A stretch of DNA of 64,000 nucleotides from GCA-2746795 sp963747345 (GCA_963747345.1 CAVVFA010000001.1:682001-746000); one strand, 5' to 3'; counted from the first letter of the stretch, positions 1-9,777 are shown. The notes: generated by a model from the letters alone, not told the origin. Numbers and translations are program-made.

Positions 1-605
1 GGTAATTCTTTGCGTAGATCTGTTTCTCTTAAATCGCCAATACTGCGAAAGAAAGATTCGATAGTTGTTCGTTGTACATCACGCGAGATCATGCTCCTCA
101 CTTTCTTGGAATCTTTTGCAAGCAAGACTCTCATGATGGAATGGAGGAGGAAGGGATAACGCCAAATTAATTTAGCAATAGCACCATAACCTGCTAATTG
201 TAGAAATGGATTGAGAGAAGTTCCGAGAACGGGGGAGCCAACAACAGCTACTTTATTTATTCGATCTGGGTGGGCCAAGGCAATTTGTAACGCTACGGTT
301 CCACCCATGGAATGCCCAAAAATTGGAGATTCTTGAATCCCCAGGCTGTCCATAAATTGGTTAACCATGTTAACATAACTATTTATTTGAAATGAATCAG
401 ATGAATATCTTGTCCCCTTGCCTGAATCGCCAAACCCCCAAAAATCTAGGGCATAAACTCGATAGACTCTTGTTTTTGCTAGAAAAATCATAGAGTCACG
501 CCATACGTCCCAGGAATTTATCCAACCATGTAGGAGTATGATTGGCTGTCCACGGCCAATTGATTCGTAATGTAGTAGTCCTTGCTCGGTAACAATTGAA
601 CTCAC
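1..605 (-). CDS. alpha/beta hydrolase (3' end outside window)
   Basis: Reading the minus strand from a GTG at 605 gives an open frame that runs off the left edge (about 200 residues visible). It has the alpha/beta-hydrolase fold signatures: an oxyanion-hole LLHGW near residue 33, a DFWGFGDSG strand-turn, and the nucleophile elbow GHSMGG. The catalytic Asp and His would lie in the missing part or near the cut. The substrate cannot be told; relatives include esterases, C–C bond hydrolases and haloperoxidase-like proteins. No better upstream start was found in frame; an AGGGGC-like element lies just before the GTG. The next gene upstream on the same strand starts about 750 bp away. Confidence 0.75.
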   Translation of the reverse strand, partial: MSSIVTEQGLLHYESIGRGQPIILLHGWINSWDVWRDSMIFLAKTRVYRVYALDFWGFGDSGKGTRYSSDSFQINSYVNMVNQFMDSLGIQESPIFGHSMGGTVALQIALAHPDRINKVAVVGSPVLGTSLNPFLQLAGYGAIAKLIWRYPFLLHSIMRVLLAKDSKKVRSMISRDVQRTTIESFFRSIGDLRETDLRKEL

Positions 606-811
606 GTTAGCCCCTAAGCCGCCCTTTGGTTAATAGAATGAAGATGCCGGTTAATTGAAACCTATTTGTTTGTCTATTTCAATACCGTGCTGTTGTTATT
701 TTGGTCATTAAGCTAACTTGGGCGAGTTTGTTTGTTGATAGTAGCACTTGACTCACTTATAACCTGTGAAAAGCGAGTTAAGGTGATGTAAATGAACCGT
801 TAAACAATAAT

Positions 812-1357
812 TTAGCCAGCTTTTTCAACCTTGTCGATTTCTTCTAAAATTGAATACAAGAGTTCTAAGAGAACGTTTTTGACGGTTTCTTTATCGGTGG
901 CAACACAGGGAAGGATTTTTACTTCTGGGCGCAGGCGAAGAATAATACGAAGGTCTTCTGGTTCCCAAGCATCTTCCATATCTTGTTTATTGGCGGCAAC
1001 GACATAAGGTGTTGCTGCATAGCTTTCAAAGGTTTCCAGAACTCGTTTCGCTTCGCGGAAGGTTTCCGGTTTGGTGCTGTCAACCATCACAACAAATCCA
1101 AGCATACCTTGAGATAGGATATCCCACATGAAGTCGAATCGCCGTTGCCCTGGTGTGCCGAAGAGATACAGCACAAGATCGTCGCCAACTGTTATACGAC
1201 CGAAGTCCATGGCAACGGTGGTGGCATCTTTGACCTTTTCCGCGCTGCTGCTTATTTTTCGTTCAGTGGAAACGACATCGATTTCACTGATTGAACCAAT
1301 GAATTGTGTTTTCCCTGCGGAAAACGGGCCGGTGATAACCATTTTTACTGCTTGCAT
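812..1357 (-). CDS. small Ras/Arf-like GTPase (MglA/Rab-like prokaryotic family)
   Basis: A 181-residue single-domain GTPase. The P-loop reads GPFSAGKT, the switch II region reads LFGTPGQRRF (DxxG replaced by a GTPGQ form, typical of bacterial Arf/MglA-like GTPases), and the G4 motif is NKQD. I chose ATG 1357 (MQAVKMVITG) over the longer start at 1402 because AAGAAGG precedes it at good spacing and the P-loop then sits at the usual distance from the N-terminus. It lies about 95 bp downstream of the DUF4388 gene on the same strand. Such GTPases often work with roadblock and DUF4388 proteins in polarity or signalling modules; no roadblock gene is visible here. The precise role is unknown. Confidence 0.85.
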   Translation of the reverse strand: MQAVKMVITGPFSAGKTQFIGSISEIDVVSTERKISSSAEKVKDATTVAMDFGRITVGDDLVLYLFGTPGQRRFDFMWDILSQGMLGFVVMVDSTKPETFREAKRVLETFESYAATPYVVAANKQDMEDAWEPEDLRIILRLRPEVKILPCVATDKETVKNVLLELLYSILEEIDKVEKAG

Positions 1358-1451
1358 AAGAATAATACCTTCTTGCAGGGGATATAAATTGATGATTTGC
1401 AAATAGATGATGTAAGTTATGATATTTTGGTTTTACAAACCACGAATACGA

Positions 1452-2291
1452 TCAATAATGCGATTTACTACACGAACGTTTTACGGCCGATGATTGTGGA
1501 TCATCAATGCCTTGTTCTTGTAGTATTTCTTGTCGAGCTGCGCTTTGGCGGGCTGGTGGTTGGGGTACAGGCCGTGGTGGTTTGATTATTTCCACTAAAC
1601 CGGCTTGTAACATGCCGTAAATGATGCGTCTGATTTCAAAGTCGCTTAAATTATTGGCTCTGGCTATTTGTCGCATGGTATTACGCGGGTTAACAAATGA
1701 TACGACGCGCCATTCTTCAACGGTTAGGTTGATGTTTTGTAAACGAGCGTCTGGACGGTCAGTAAAGCGGAGACATATGTCTAAGTTGGGAAGTTCTTCT
1801 TGCAATATTTCCCATTCTTTGAGCCGTCGGCTACCTTCCATGATGACGCTTTCGAGATCGATGGGAATAGTGATATGACCTGGAGAAGGCAATGCATTGG
1901 CTTCAAACCGAAATAGACCATCTGCCCAGGTGAATAGCTTGTAGACGGTATCTAATACGTTTTGGCGAACGCTTTGGATAATGTCATTTTGGGTGATGTG
2001 CCCACGTTGAATGAGCATGTGGCCTAGTTGTTTGTCGCTGGTTCCTTTGGCGCGGGCTTGTATGATTCTGGCTTGATCTTCTGAAAGTTTTCCGGCGTTT
2101 TGCAGTATTTGTGCCAGGTGATTTTCTTCTTCTGTGCCCAAAAAGGCGTATATTAATTTGCCTTCTCGAAAGGACATTTGAGCTGAGTCTCCATTACTTT
2201 GAATGGAAAGTGTGCCTGTCTTTCGTGCCAAATTTATGAGGTTAAGTAGTTGCGTTGTTGAGAAATCGCGCAGGTTCCCTTTTAGGGCCAT
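1452..2291 (-). CDS. DUF4388 (PATAN) domain protein
   Basis: 279 residues. The N-terminal ~110 residues (MALKGNLRDFSTTQLLNLI..., KTGTLSI, GKLIYAFLG) match the DUF4388/PATAN pattern, a protein-interaction domain found in response regulators and GTPase modules. A middle part with TWADGLFRFEA is a second typical PATAN feature. The C-terminal ~80 residues look like a winged-helix fold (MRQIARANNLSDFEIRRIIYGMLQAGLVEI). The tail is proline-rich and ends SKSHY. The gene is co-directional with the small GTPase, suggesting one signalling operon. Start ATG 2291 is preceded by AGGAA. Domain assignment is from memory of the family. Confidence 0.75.
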   Translation of the reverse strand: MALKGNLRDFSTTQLLNLINLARKTGTLSIQSNGDSAQMSFREGKLIYAFLGTEEENHLAQILQNAGKLSEDQARIIQARAKGTSDKQLGHMLIQRGHITQNDIIQSVRQNVLDTVYKLFTWADGLFRFEANALPSPGHITIPIDLESVIMEGSRRLKEWEILQEELPNLDICLRFTDRPDARLQNINLTVEEWRVVSFVNPRNTMRQIARANNLSDFEIRRIIYGMLQAGLVEIIKPPRPVPQPPARQSAARQEILQEQGIDDPQSSAVKRSCSKSHY

Positions 2292-2570
2292 AGTTTTTAT
2301 TCCTGCCGGTTGAATTTTAATGAGTTCGGCAATGTCTGTATGAGATTAACGAACAATTGATTAATAAAAAATTTCTAACGGTTATTTCAGTAATTTTTAA
2401 ATGATTTGTCCAGAAAATTAGACCTATTTCTCTCAGGGTAATTAACGTTGAGCATTATACTAGTTGAAAAAATCCTAGTCAAACTTACTATTGTCATGGG
2501 TGAGGAGATTTGCTTCAGTTTATTTTTGGTAGATTGCTTTTTTCATTACAAATTTATTTGAATTTTGCTC
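2292..2570. other. AT-rich divergent intergenic region
   Basis: No supported gene. The stretch separates the minus-strand DUF4388 gene from the plus-strand tRNA-Leu and is clearly more AT-rich than its surroundings, as expected for divergent promoters. A TTGAGC/TATACT-like pair near 2448–2463 is too closely spaced to call as a promoter. Confidence 0.5.
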
Positions 2571-2599
2571 TTGTTGGCATTTCTTAAGATGGGTACAAT
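2571..2599 (+). promoter_or_regulatory. putative sigma-70 promoter of tRNA-Leu
   Basis: TTGTTG at 2571 and TACAAT at 2594 are separated by 17 bp. Transcription would start about 28 bp before the tRNA. Only the hexamers and spacing support it. Confidence 0.45.
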
Positions 2600-2633
2600 A
2601 CTGGCTCTTCTTTGAAATGAAGCTCTGTTTTTT

Positions 2634-2716
<83 letters not shown>

Positions 2717-2728
2717 CTTTTTTTGATT

Positions 2729-2750
2729 GGCCCGCTTGCGGGCCTTTTTT
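2729..2750 (+). terminator. intrinsic terminator after tRNA-Leu
   Basis: Stem GGCCCGC / GCGGGCC with a TT loop, followed by six T residues, 12 bp after the tRNA end. Confidence 0.85.
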
Positions 2751-2777
2751 GTTTCTGCAGAAGGGTTGTTTAATCTG

Positions 2778-4178
2778 ATGTCAGTTTTGCAAAAGCGTGT
2801 TGGGCTGTTTTTGAAAACGGCCGTTTTCCCCCTAAATCTCTTATCTCATTCAACTAAACTGGTGGTTGGTGTCTCTGGAGGGCCAGATTCACTGGCTTTG
2901 CTGCATGTGTTGACTCAGGTGGTGGAACCTGCCCGATTGGTGGTTGCGCATCTGAATCATGGGTATCGAGAAACGGCCGTTGCTGAGACTGAGTTTGTGC
3001 AAGACATTGGCTCGGGACTGGGGCGTGGTTTGCGAAACGAACTTTGTGGATATGGTTCAATTGGCTAATGAGTCTGGTGATTCGTTGGAAGAAGCTGGGC
3101 GTAACGCGCGGTATGCGTTTTTCTGTGAGGTCGCTGATAGATATGAGACGCCGTACCTTGTGGTGGGGCATCATGGGGACGATCAGGCAGAAACGGTTTT
3201 GATGAATTTGCTGCGAGGTACTGGACTGCGCGGGTTGCGGGGGATGCTGCCCGTGTCACCAATCGAGACAAAGGATATGGAGGGGGGTAGGTATTTTGTA
3301 CTAAGACCGTTTTTACATGCAAGTCGGCAGGAGATTGAGGCATATTGTCAAGAATATGAGCTGGCACCCGTTTTTGACGAATCCAATGAAGATGTTTCCT
3401 TTTTCCGCAATCGGATTCGGCAAGAGTTGTTGCCGCTGCTGACGGATTACAATGCGGGTATTCGGTCTCATTTGCAGCAATTGGCGGAATTAAGTGCGGC
3501 TGATGTGGCCTTGTTAGACGAATTGGTGGCTGATGCATGGGCGCAGGTTGTTTTGAATGTAGATGAAAGCTCGGTGGTCGTCGACCGGCTGGCGTGGGCG
3601 GAACTGCCTTTGGGTTTGCGACGGGGGATTTTGAGACGGGCTGTGGTTGAGAAACGGCCGTTTTTGCAAGACATCACGTTTCAGGCCATCGAACAAGCCG
3701 GCTGGGTGCAGAAAGAAACGAAACGGGACAGCGGTTTAACTTGCCGGGCGATTTGTGGTTGGTTGTTGACTACGATCGGCTGATTGTGACCGATGATGAG
3801 AAAATTGCATTAGACGATTGGCCTCAGATGACTGGCGGGGAGGTCGTTAAATTGCTGGTTCCTGGTGAAATTGAATTAGCGCATGGGTGGAAAATCGAAG
3901 CCAAGCTCGTTGACACGGTGGATCTTTCTGAGATTCAAACAACGGCTGACAAGTGGCAAGTCGTTTATTGCCCTGCCCTGCCGGGCAAGATTTATTTGTG
4001 CGTACACGTGCAGCCTGGGGAACGGTTTCAACCATTGGGCATGAACGGCCGTTCTGCCAAAGTGAAAGATGTCATGATCAATCGAAAGATTGGGGCAAGT
4101 TGGCGAGATAAGTGGCCGATTGTAGCCAGTGACACCCATTTGGTTTGGCTGGTGGGCCATGCCTTGATGAACGAGTAA
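2778..4178 (+). pseudogene. tilS: tRNA(Ile)-lysidine synthase, frameshifted
   Basis: TilS converts the CAT anticodon wobble C of tRNA-Ile2 to lysidine. The PP-loop ATP-pyrophosphatase motif SGGPDS lies near residue 35, followed by HLNHGYR, and later the family motif GHHGDDQAET and RNRIRQELLPLL. The C-terminal ~150 residues fit the TilS substrate-binding and C-terminal domains. The reading frame is broken twice: about 3006 (one extra base between GAC and TTG) and about 3730 (one base missing before CGG TTT AAC). Restoring both gives a full-length protein of about 465 residues. TilS is essential in most bacteria, so error in the sequence is more likely than true loss. ATG 2778 was chosen because the upstream part overlaps the terminator. 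Three tRNAs, one with anticodon CAT, follow. Confidence 0.85.
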
Positions 4179-4228
4179 GAATTAACCCAGAAACAACAGT
4201 CAATTGTACAATTACATTGTTATAAGGG

Positions 4229-4257
4229 TTGACGCTAAAGTCACCCATCGCTATACT
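4229..4257 (+). promoter_or_regulatory. sigma-70 promoter of the tRNA-Pro/Gly/Met operon
   Basis: TTGACG (4229) and TATACT (4252) with an exact 17-bp spacer, ending 17 bp before the first tRNA. Confidence 0.8.
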
Positions 4258-4274
4258 ACCCGTCCGTTAAGTTA

Positions 4275-4348
4275 CGGGGCGTAGCTCAGCTTGGTAGAGC
4301 GCTCGGTTTGGGACCGAGAGGTCGTCGGTTCGAATCCGGCCGCCCCGA
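4275..4348 (+). tRNA. tRNA-Pro (TGG)
   Basis: Acceptor CGGGGCG/CGCCCCG with discriminator A, anticodon loop TTTGGGA (TGG), T arm GTCGG-TTCGAAT-CCGGC. First gene of a three-tRNA operon. Confidence 0.95.
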
Positions 4349-4405
4349 CTTTTACAGCAGTGGTTTAGTGTTTAGCCGAGAAGCTGTTAAGCATTTAACA
4401 TTCTA

Positions 4406-4476
4406 GCGGCCGTGGTGTAATGGCAACACAAAAGTTTTCCAAACTTTTATCACGGGTTCGAGTCCCGTCGGCCGCT
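4406..4476 (+). tRNA. tRNA-Gly (TCC)
   Basis: Acceptor GCGGCCG/CGGCCGC with discriminator T. The anticodon stem AAAGT/ACTTT carries loop TTTCCAA (anticodon TCC). T arm CGGG-TTCGAGT-CCCG. Second gene of the operon. Confidence 0.9.
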
Positions 4477-4509
4477 CACCAATTTCCCTAGAGGGTTTTG
4501 TGTGAATTC

Positions 4510-4581
4510 GGGCCTATAGCTCAACGGCAGAGCAAGCGGCTCATAACCGCTGGGTTCTTGGTTCGAATCCAAGTAGGCCCA
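4510..4581 (+). tRNA. tRNA-Met or tRNA-Ile2 (CAT)
   Basis: Acceptor GGGCCTA/TAGGCCC with discriminator A, anticodon loop CTCATAA (CAT). The paired 1–72 position and the lack of three G–C pairs in the anticodon stem exclude initiator tRNA. CAT could be elongator Met or the lysidine-modified Ile2, which is the substrate of the tilS product encoded just upstream; sequence alone does not settle it. Confidence 0.9.
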
Positions 4582-4593
4582 TATTAAAGATAT

Positions 4594-4626
4594 AAGCTTG
4601 TATGCAATCTGCATACAAGCTTTTTT
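4594..4626 (+). terminator. intrinsic terminator of the tRNA operon
   Basis: Perfect 12-bp stem AAGCTTGTATGC / GCATACAAGCTT with an AATCT loop, running into a T tract. Confidence 0.9.
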
Positions 4627-4630
4627 GTTT

Positions 4631-7491
4631 TTACGGGGCGGCGGGCAATTTTCCTAGAGGAATCCAGGGATTTTCATTGGTGATGCGTTCGTCGAGAATG
4701 GGGAGGGGGCGATTGGTGAAAGCGTCGTAGAGGCGGAGGGTGGCGCCGATGGTTTGGTCTGGGGTGGCGTTGTCGCTGACGGTGAGGAAGTGGGGGGAGC
4801 GTATTTGTGAACCGGCAATCCATTTGAGGGTGGGGATGGCACCCATGGCGGGGATGGCATCGTTTTGGTCTGTCCAGGCCCAGTGGAAGCCATCTGGCTT
4901 CGTAGCCGATGAGGCGGGTGGAGACGACGAGGTCTTGGGTGATGGGGCGGGAGGCGGCGAAATATTGGGGCAGCAGGATGGGGGAATTGACTGTTGAGTA
5001 AGATCACCCGTCCACACGATGTCCTTGACCTAATGGCACATAGTGTTGTGTGCCAATTGGGCCAGGTGCCCAATTTGATAACGATAAGTCCCCAAGGGCC
5101 CATATAATGAGTCGGTACGTATCCGACATCTGTTGGTGAAAGTTATCACGACTTCAGTTATGGTAACCGTCAGGTGTTTGCCAATGGAGATAGAGGCGGT
5201 TGGGCTGGATCGATAGAGTGGTGTCCCAATCGTAGCCGATGAGGGTGCGGGATGTGGTCGGCTAACGGCCGTTTCATCGGATTTTGCGTATAAGGTGCCC
5301 AACTCATTGCCTGGACGGGCAGGGTGGCAATCGTAGTGCGCGGTTCACCATTTGCTGCCAGCAGTGGTTCACTGTCGTACGCGCCAATCATGACTGCGTA
5401 GTCATCGGGCTGTGCGCCGAGGCGCGGAGTGAGCCGGAATTGGGTGAGGGTGATGCCTTCGGCTTGGGGGATGGCGGGCAGGTCTTGTTGGGCGTAGAGT
5501 TGGCCGTCGGGGCTGACGAGATGGGTGAAGAGGGAGATTGGAGATTGGAGATTGGGGATTGGTTGCCAGGCGAGGGTTAGGGTGGTTTCTTGGCCGATTT
5601 CAACGGCCGTTTTCCCCATCTCATAACCCAAAACTTCAATCGTATCACCCAGCACTAAGTCGAGCGGCGTGAAGGTGTCGGGCAGGGTGGTGCGTGGTTC
5701 CTGGCGGAAGAGGTAGGCGTCGCCGATTGGTTCGGCGGGGGGCAGGGTGGCATAGGCGTTTTCTTCGTAGTGGGTGCTGATGACAGAACGGCCGTTATCC
5801 AATTCCTCTTGAATGCGCGTGGCCCAGTCTGCGCCATAATCGGCGGTGCGCGGATAGACAAATTCGACGGTGACATCGGGGCGCTGACCTTCTACTTCTT
5901 GCAGGTACCAGAGCGGGGTGGCGAAGTGCCAGTCGGCGAGGATGATGCTGTCGGCGGGGGCTTCTGTCAGCAGGGGCTGCATGGTGTCGCGCAGGGTGAA
6001 CTGGCTGAGGGTGGCGTAGCTGGGATAATGGGCGATGGTTTGACGAACGGCCGTTATCAGCAAAATAGAGGCGAGGGTGTAGGCAACGGCCGTTTGCCAA
6101 CGCCGTCTGAATGTAAATGAAACCAGAAAGCCTACGCCATAACCCAGACAAATGACCGCTGGAATGTAGGCGGGCAGCATGTATTCGACGGTTTGCGGAG
6201 CGCGGTAAGTGGCGGTGATGAAGAGGTGGATGGCGAAGGAGCCGCCCAGAAGCAGCGCCAGCAGCCGGTCGCGCCAGAGCATGAGCAGCAGGCCAAAAAT
6301 CATGCCGATGAGGAGCCAGTCCATCGACAAGCTCAGGAACCCATCGGCAAATTGGAAGGTCATGACATTGCCCATGACGAGCAGGCGCTGCCAGAGCAGG
6401 GCGGGTTGGGTGTAGTAGAAGAAGTCGCCGCTGAAGCCGAGGCCGAGGGCGTGGTTGAGGAAGCCGGGCAGGGTGGCTAAATCGGCGGTGGCGCCTGGCA
6501 CGTCGGCGTGGGCGCGGAGGGGCAGGTAGAGCAGGGGCAAGAAGCCGAGCAGTCCGGCCAAAATGGGCTTGAGCCAGCGGCGCGGCGTTTTGATGAAGGT
6601 GGGATCGACGAGCACGATGAATAGCAGAAAGACGAGCGCCATGAAGGCCAGTGACAGGTGGTGGCCTAAGCCGAAACCCAGCGCCAAGGCAAAGAGGATG
6701 AGGTAGCGGTCGGCGTGTTTTTGGTTTTGGGACTGGGTGGCCTGGCGAAAACCAATCAGGGCGAAGAAGGCGAGGGCGGCGAAGAGGGCGGTGAGGCTGC
6801 GGATGTTGGCGGTGGTGGCTTGTGCCCAGAAGGTGGTGGCGGTGGCGAGGGCGATAACGGCCGTTATCCCCCCCATATAACTTTTTGTCAGCCGCCACAC
6901 GGTTGCCAGCACGATGAGCAGGGTGGCGGTGCTGGTGAAGGCGGACAGCAGGTTGACGCGGTAGGCGGCGGTGGGGCCAATGGGCAGGCGGGTGAACAGG
7001 TTGCCCAGCAGGGTGTAGAGCGGGAATCCGGGCGGATGGGCGACGCCTAAAGTGGCGGCGATGAGTTGGTATTCGCCGTTGTCGGCGGCTAATAAATCAG
7101 GGGCGAGGGTGGCGATGTAGAGGGCGAGAAAGAGGAGGGCGGTGGCGGCGAAAACGGCCGTTTTCACCCATTTATTCCCCAACCAGCCCCAGTGTGAACG
7201 GTTTTGCAGGGCGAGGATGAGAAGGATAACGGCCGTTACCGTCAGCGCCACGCGCCAGTCAGGATAAGGATAAACAACATAGCCCAAAAGCAGCCATAAC
7301 GGCCAAGTTTGTTCAGGGGAAAAACGGTACACGACGGGTACACAGACAAGCGACAGGAGAATCACAATAATCAGGGCTAGAAATACTGTCATTTGGATGG
7401 ATGTATTGAGTGCCAGCGTTTCGCTGACAAGTCGGCCGAAAAACAGCGCCAACATGATTCCTGGCCCGGCGGTTACGATAATCTTGCGCAT
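4631..7491 (-). pseudogene. DUF2723-family multi-pass membrane protein, 3' end frameshifted
   Basis: The main frame (7491 down to 5170, 773 residues) is a polytopic membrane protein with more than ten hydrophobic segments. The hallmark is YIATLAPDLLAADNGEYQ... followed by GVAHPPGFPLYTLLGNLF, the DUF2723 signature (GT-C-like, related to protein O-mannosyltransferases). The extracytoplasmic C-terminal part contains LADWHFATPLWYLQ and a beta-rich domain. Near 5250 the frame breaks, and sensible peptides (IGYDWDTTL, HYVPLGQG, RLIGYEA, PHFLTVSDNATPDQTIG) then appear in alternating frames down to a stop at 4631, so at least four single-base shifts lie in about 650 bp. A paralogue with the same architecture and the same kind of damage lies at 51761–54802. 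Likely a membrane glycosyltransferase; substrate unknown. Confidence 0.75.
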
Positions 7492-7627
7492 GTCGCTGAT
7501 TATAGCGCGGACAAAGGTTGATGGGCATCTTTCGTGTATAAAGCATGGGCAAACCGGAGATAAGCTGTGAAGCCACCTCCTTGTTAGCGCCTTAAAATCC
7601 TTTGCATTTCACGATGAAGTCAGGGCG

Positions 7628-7680
7628 AGACGACGCGGAGCGGATGCTTCATGTTTCTGCCAACTATTACCGCGTCGTCT
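7628..7680. repeat. inverted repeat, 11-bp arms
   Basis: AGACGACGCGG (7628–7638) is the exact reverse complement of 7670–7680, with a 31-nt loop. It is followed by AGCCCCTAC, linking it to the GTAGGGGCGA-type repeats seen at 26344–26605. It lies between the DUF2723 and MBL genes. Confidence 0.6.
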
Positions 7681-7719
7681 AGCCCCTACACAAATCGGTC
7701 TCTTTTTCAGGAGGTTTAT

Positions 7720-8686
7720 ATGACAACTTATCGACTTATCATCAACGGCCTGGAAGCGCCTTTGATGAAACTATTTGGCTGTGACTGCGCTCGCTGCCTT
7801 GACCCAAAGCGGCAGGCGAATACGTCTATGTCGTTGATTGCGACCAATGGCCGCCAGGAAACGACACAGCATGTTTTGTTCGATGTGGGGCTGGGTGTGG
7901 TTGATAGTTTGGTAGAGATACCGGATTTCAAGAATGGTCAGACGCGTCTTGACTGGATTTTGCTCTCTCATTGGCATCCCGACCATACCAAAGAGCTAAA
8001 CCGTTTGTGTGTTTCTTATCGCTTTAATCGCAGATGGCATGGCCTGGATATGCCCAAAATTCCGTTGTGGTGTCGCAGTGGTTCGGCGAACTGGATGCAG
8101 ATTGAGCATTCTTATGAGTGGCACAATCACCTGGAGACGCATGTTTCGGAGGAGCGTCTGCCGCCGGGAACGGTTTTGCTCATCATTGGATTTGGGACTA
8201 GAGGGCGTGGTGATTACGCCGGTTTCTGTCTCCCATTATGGGGCGGATGTGAATCCTGAAGACCGGAGCGAGGTGTTTTACAGTTGTGCCGCTTTTGTGG
8301 TCGAGACCGAAACGACGAAGGCGGTGCTGTTGTGGGATATTGACAATCAGAATGAGTGGTTGTGGGCGCCAAAGAATGAGAGGGAGGAAACGGCCGTTTC
8401 CCTCCTCTCCCACGCCGACTACCTCTTCATCGACACAGCCTTCTGGAATACCCGAGACGAACGCACTACGCACCCTGGTTTCGGCCAGGTGTGCCAAATC
8501 GCGGCCAATTTGAGACCCAAGCAAACCATCCTCGTGCATCTCAGCGGTCATCCAGACCAACCGGGTAATCCGGGCTGGGGGTGGACAAATGAGCGATGGC
8601 GGGAAGAAGCAACGGCCGTTTGGGTTGAGCAAGGTTTACCTGGAATTGTGACCGTACCCGAAATTGGCAGCGAGTATCTACTCTAA
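7720..8686 (+). pseudogene. metallo-beta-lactamase-fold hydrolase, one frameshift
   Basis: ATG 7720 follows a strong AGGAGG. The N-terminus has a FGCDCARC cysteine cluster as in PhnP-type phosphodiesterases, then LLSHWHPDH, the HxHxDH metal-binding motif of the MBL fold. Between about 8175 and 8195 the frame slips by +1; the second part reads GVVITPVSVSHYG, LLWDIDNQ, LFIDTAFWN and HLSGH, supplying the later metal ligands. Restored length is about 322 residues. It may hydrolyse a cyclic phosphate or similar ester; the substrate is unknown. Only one shift interrupts an otherwise well-conserved frame, so a sequence error is plausible. Confidence 0.75.
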
Positions 8687-8694
8687 AATCACCA

Positions 8695-8754
8695 ACGAAG
8701 CCTGAGCTTGTCGAAGGCTGGCACATAACAGCCTTCGACAGGCTCAGGCTTCGT
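8695..8754. repeat. long hairpin: two inverted copies of the TGAGC..GTCGA element
   Basis: Two 26-bp arms (8695–8720 and 8729–8754) match with one mismatch around an 8-nt loop. Each arm contains AGCCT-GAGCTTGTCGA-AGGCT, a smaller hairpin whose loop recurs at 53655 and 62919, and in degenerate form at 26170 and 49430. It may act as a terminator for the MBL gene, but no T tract follows. Confidence 0.85.
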
Positions 8755-8793
8755 CGCGTAGATTAGTCCAATCTGAGCCTCACGCCCCACCTG

Positions 8794-8802
8794 TGCTAAA
8801 AT
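8794..8802 (+). promoter_or_regulatory. extended -10 promoter giving a leaderless dus mRNA
   Basis: TGC-TAAAAT ends 6 bp before ATG 8809, and no Shine–Dalgarno sequence is present. Transcription would start at the A of the start codon. Confidence 0.55.
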
Positions 8803-8808
8803 CCCCCC

Positions 8809-9777
8809 ATGCAAGAACCAACCTTCTTTGTCCGCGATGTTCCCGTCTATGGCGATGCTATCCTTTCGCCAATGGCGGGCTACTCCGATGTGCCTTATCG
8901 GGCGCTGTGCCGTTCCTATGGCTCGGCCATGAACTACACCGAATTTGTGCCAGTCAATTCCTTGCTAGGGCGGCAGGTTCACCCTCAATTTCTGCGCCGA
9001 CTCGACAAAAAGCCAGATGAAAAGCCGATGGTGTTCCAAATTTTCGGCAATGATGCCCAGCAGATTCTAAAGGGAGCGCAGCGCATAGCCGCTTTGGAGC
9101 CAGACATCATCGACGTCAACATGGGCTGTGCCACGCGCAGAGTAAGTGGACGGGGGGCTGGCGTGGGCATGATGCCCCAACCCGACCTCATCGCCGAAAC
9201 TTTTCGGTTGCTGACGACGCATTTATCAGTGCCAATCAGTGGCAAAATTCGCTTGGGATGGGAAGAGAGCCAGAAAAACTATCTGGAAATCGCCCACATT
9301 TTAGAAGACAACGGGGCGGCGCTGATTGCCATGCACGCCCGTACCAAGCTGCAAAAATATGGCGGACAGGCAGATTGGGATGCCATCGCCGAACTGCGGC
9401 AAGCTGTCAGCGTGCCTGTTATTGGCAACGGCGATATACAAACCCCCGACGACATCGAGCGTATGAAAGCCCATACGGGCTGTGATGCGGTGATGATTGG
9501 TCGTGCCGCGATTGGCAATCCCTGGATTTTTGCGCGGATTGACAAGGCGGATGTGGCCTATGGCGATGTGGTGGCGGCGATGCGGCTGCACCTGAGGGAA
9601 ATGGTAACTTATTATGGCGAAGAAGATGGCTTGACGTTTTTCCGCAAGCATTTGAAGCGGTATCTGGAGCCGTTTGCGTTTACGCAGGTGTTGCTGCCGG
9701 AGATGTTGGCGGTAATGGATCGGGTGGAACTAGAACGGTTGTTGACTGAGAGTGAGGGGATGATGGTGGTGGGATAA
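8809..9777 (+). CDS. tRNA-dihydrouridine synthase
   Basis: A 322-residue FMN-dependent TIM-barrel enzyme that reduces uridine in the tRNA D-loop. Signatures are MAGYSDVPYRALCRSYG near the N-terminus, the catalytic-cysteine strand IDVNMGCATRRV, GKIRLGW, a HART motif (IAMHARTKLQKYGG) and the FMN phosphate-binding segment GCDAVMIGRAAIGNPWIF. The length fits the DusB-like group. The frame is intact. The start ATG is directly preceded by a -10 element, so translation is probably leaderless. Confidence 0.92.
   Translation: MQEPTFFVRDVPVYGDAILSPMAGYSDVPYRALCRSYGSAMNYTEFVPVNSLLGRQVHPQFLRRLDKKPDEKPMVFQIFGNDAQQILKGAQRIAALEPDIIDVNMGCATRRVSGRGAGVGMMPQPDLIAETFRLLTTHLSVPISGKIRLGWEESQKNYLEIAHILEDNGAALIAMHARTKLQKYGGQADWDAIAELRQAVSVPVIGNGDIQTPDDIERMKAHTGCDAVMIGRAAIGNPWIFARIDKADVAYGDVVAAMRLHLREMVTYYGEEDGLTFFRKHLKRYLEPFAFTQVLLPEMLAVMDRVELERLLTESEGMMVVG

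Noticed and set aside
5149..5151. In-frame TGA within the broken DUF2723 C-terminus as a Sec codon
   Set aside because: Surrounding sequence switches frame repeatedly; the TGA disappears when the neighbouring indels are repaired.
5795..6898. Long minus-strand frame of 367 codons inside the DUF2723 gene
   Set aside because: Arg/His/Pro-rich out-of-frame shadow of the membrane protein gene.
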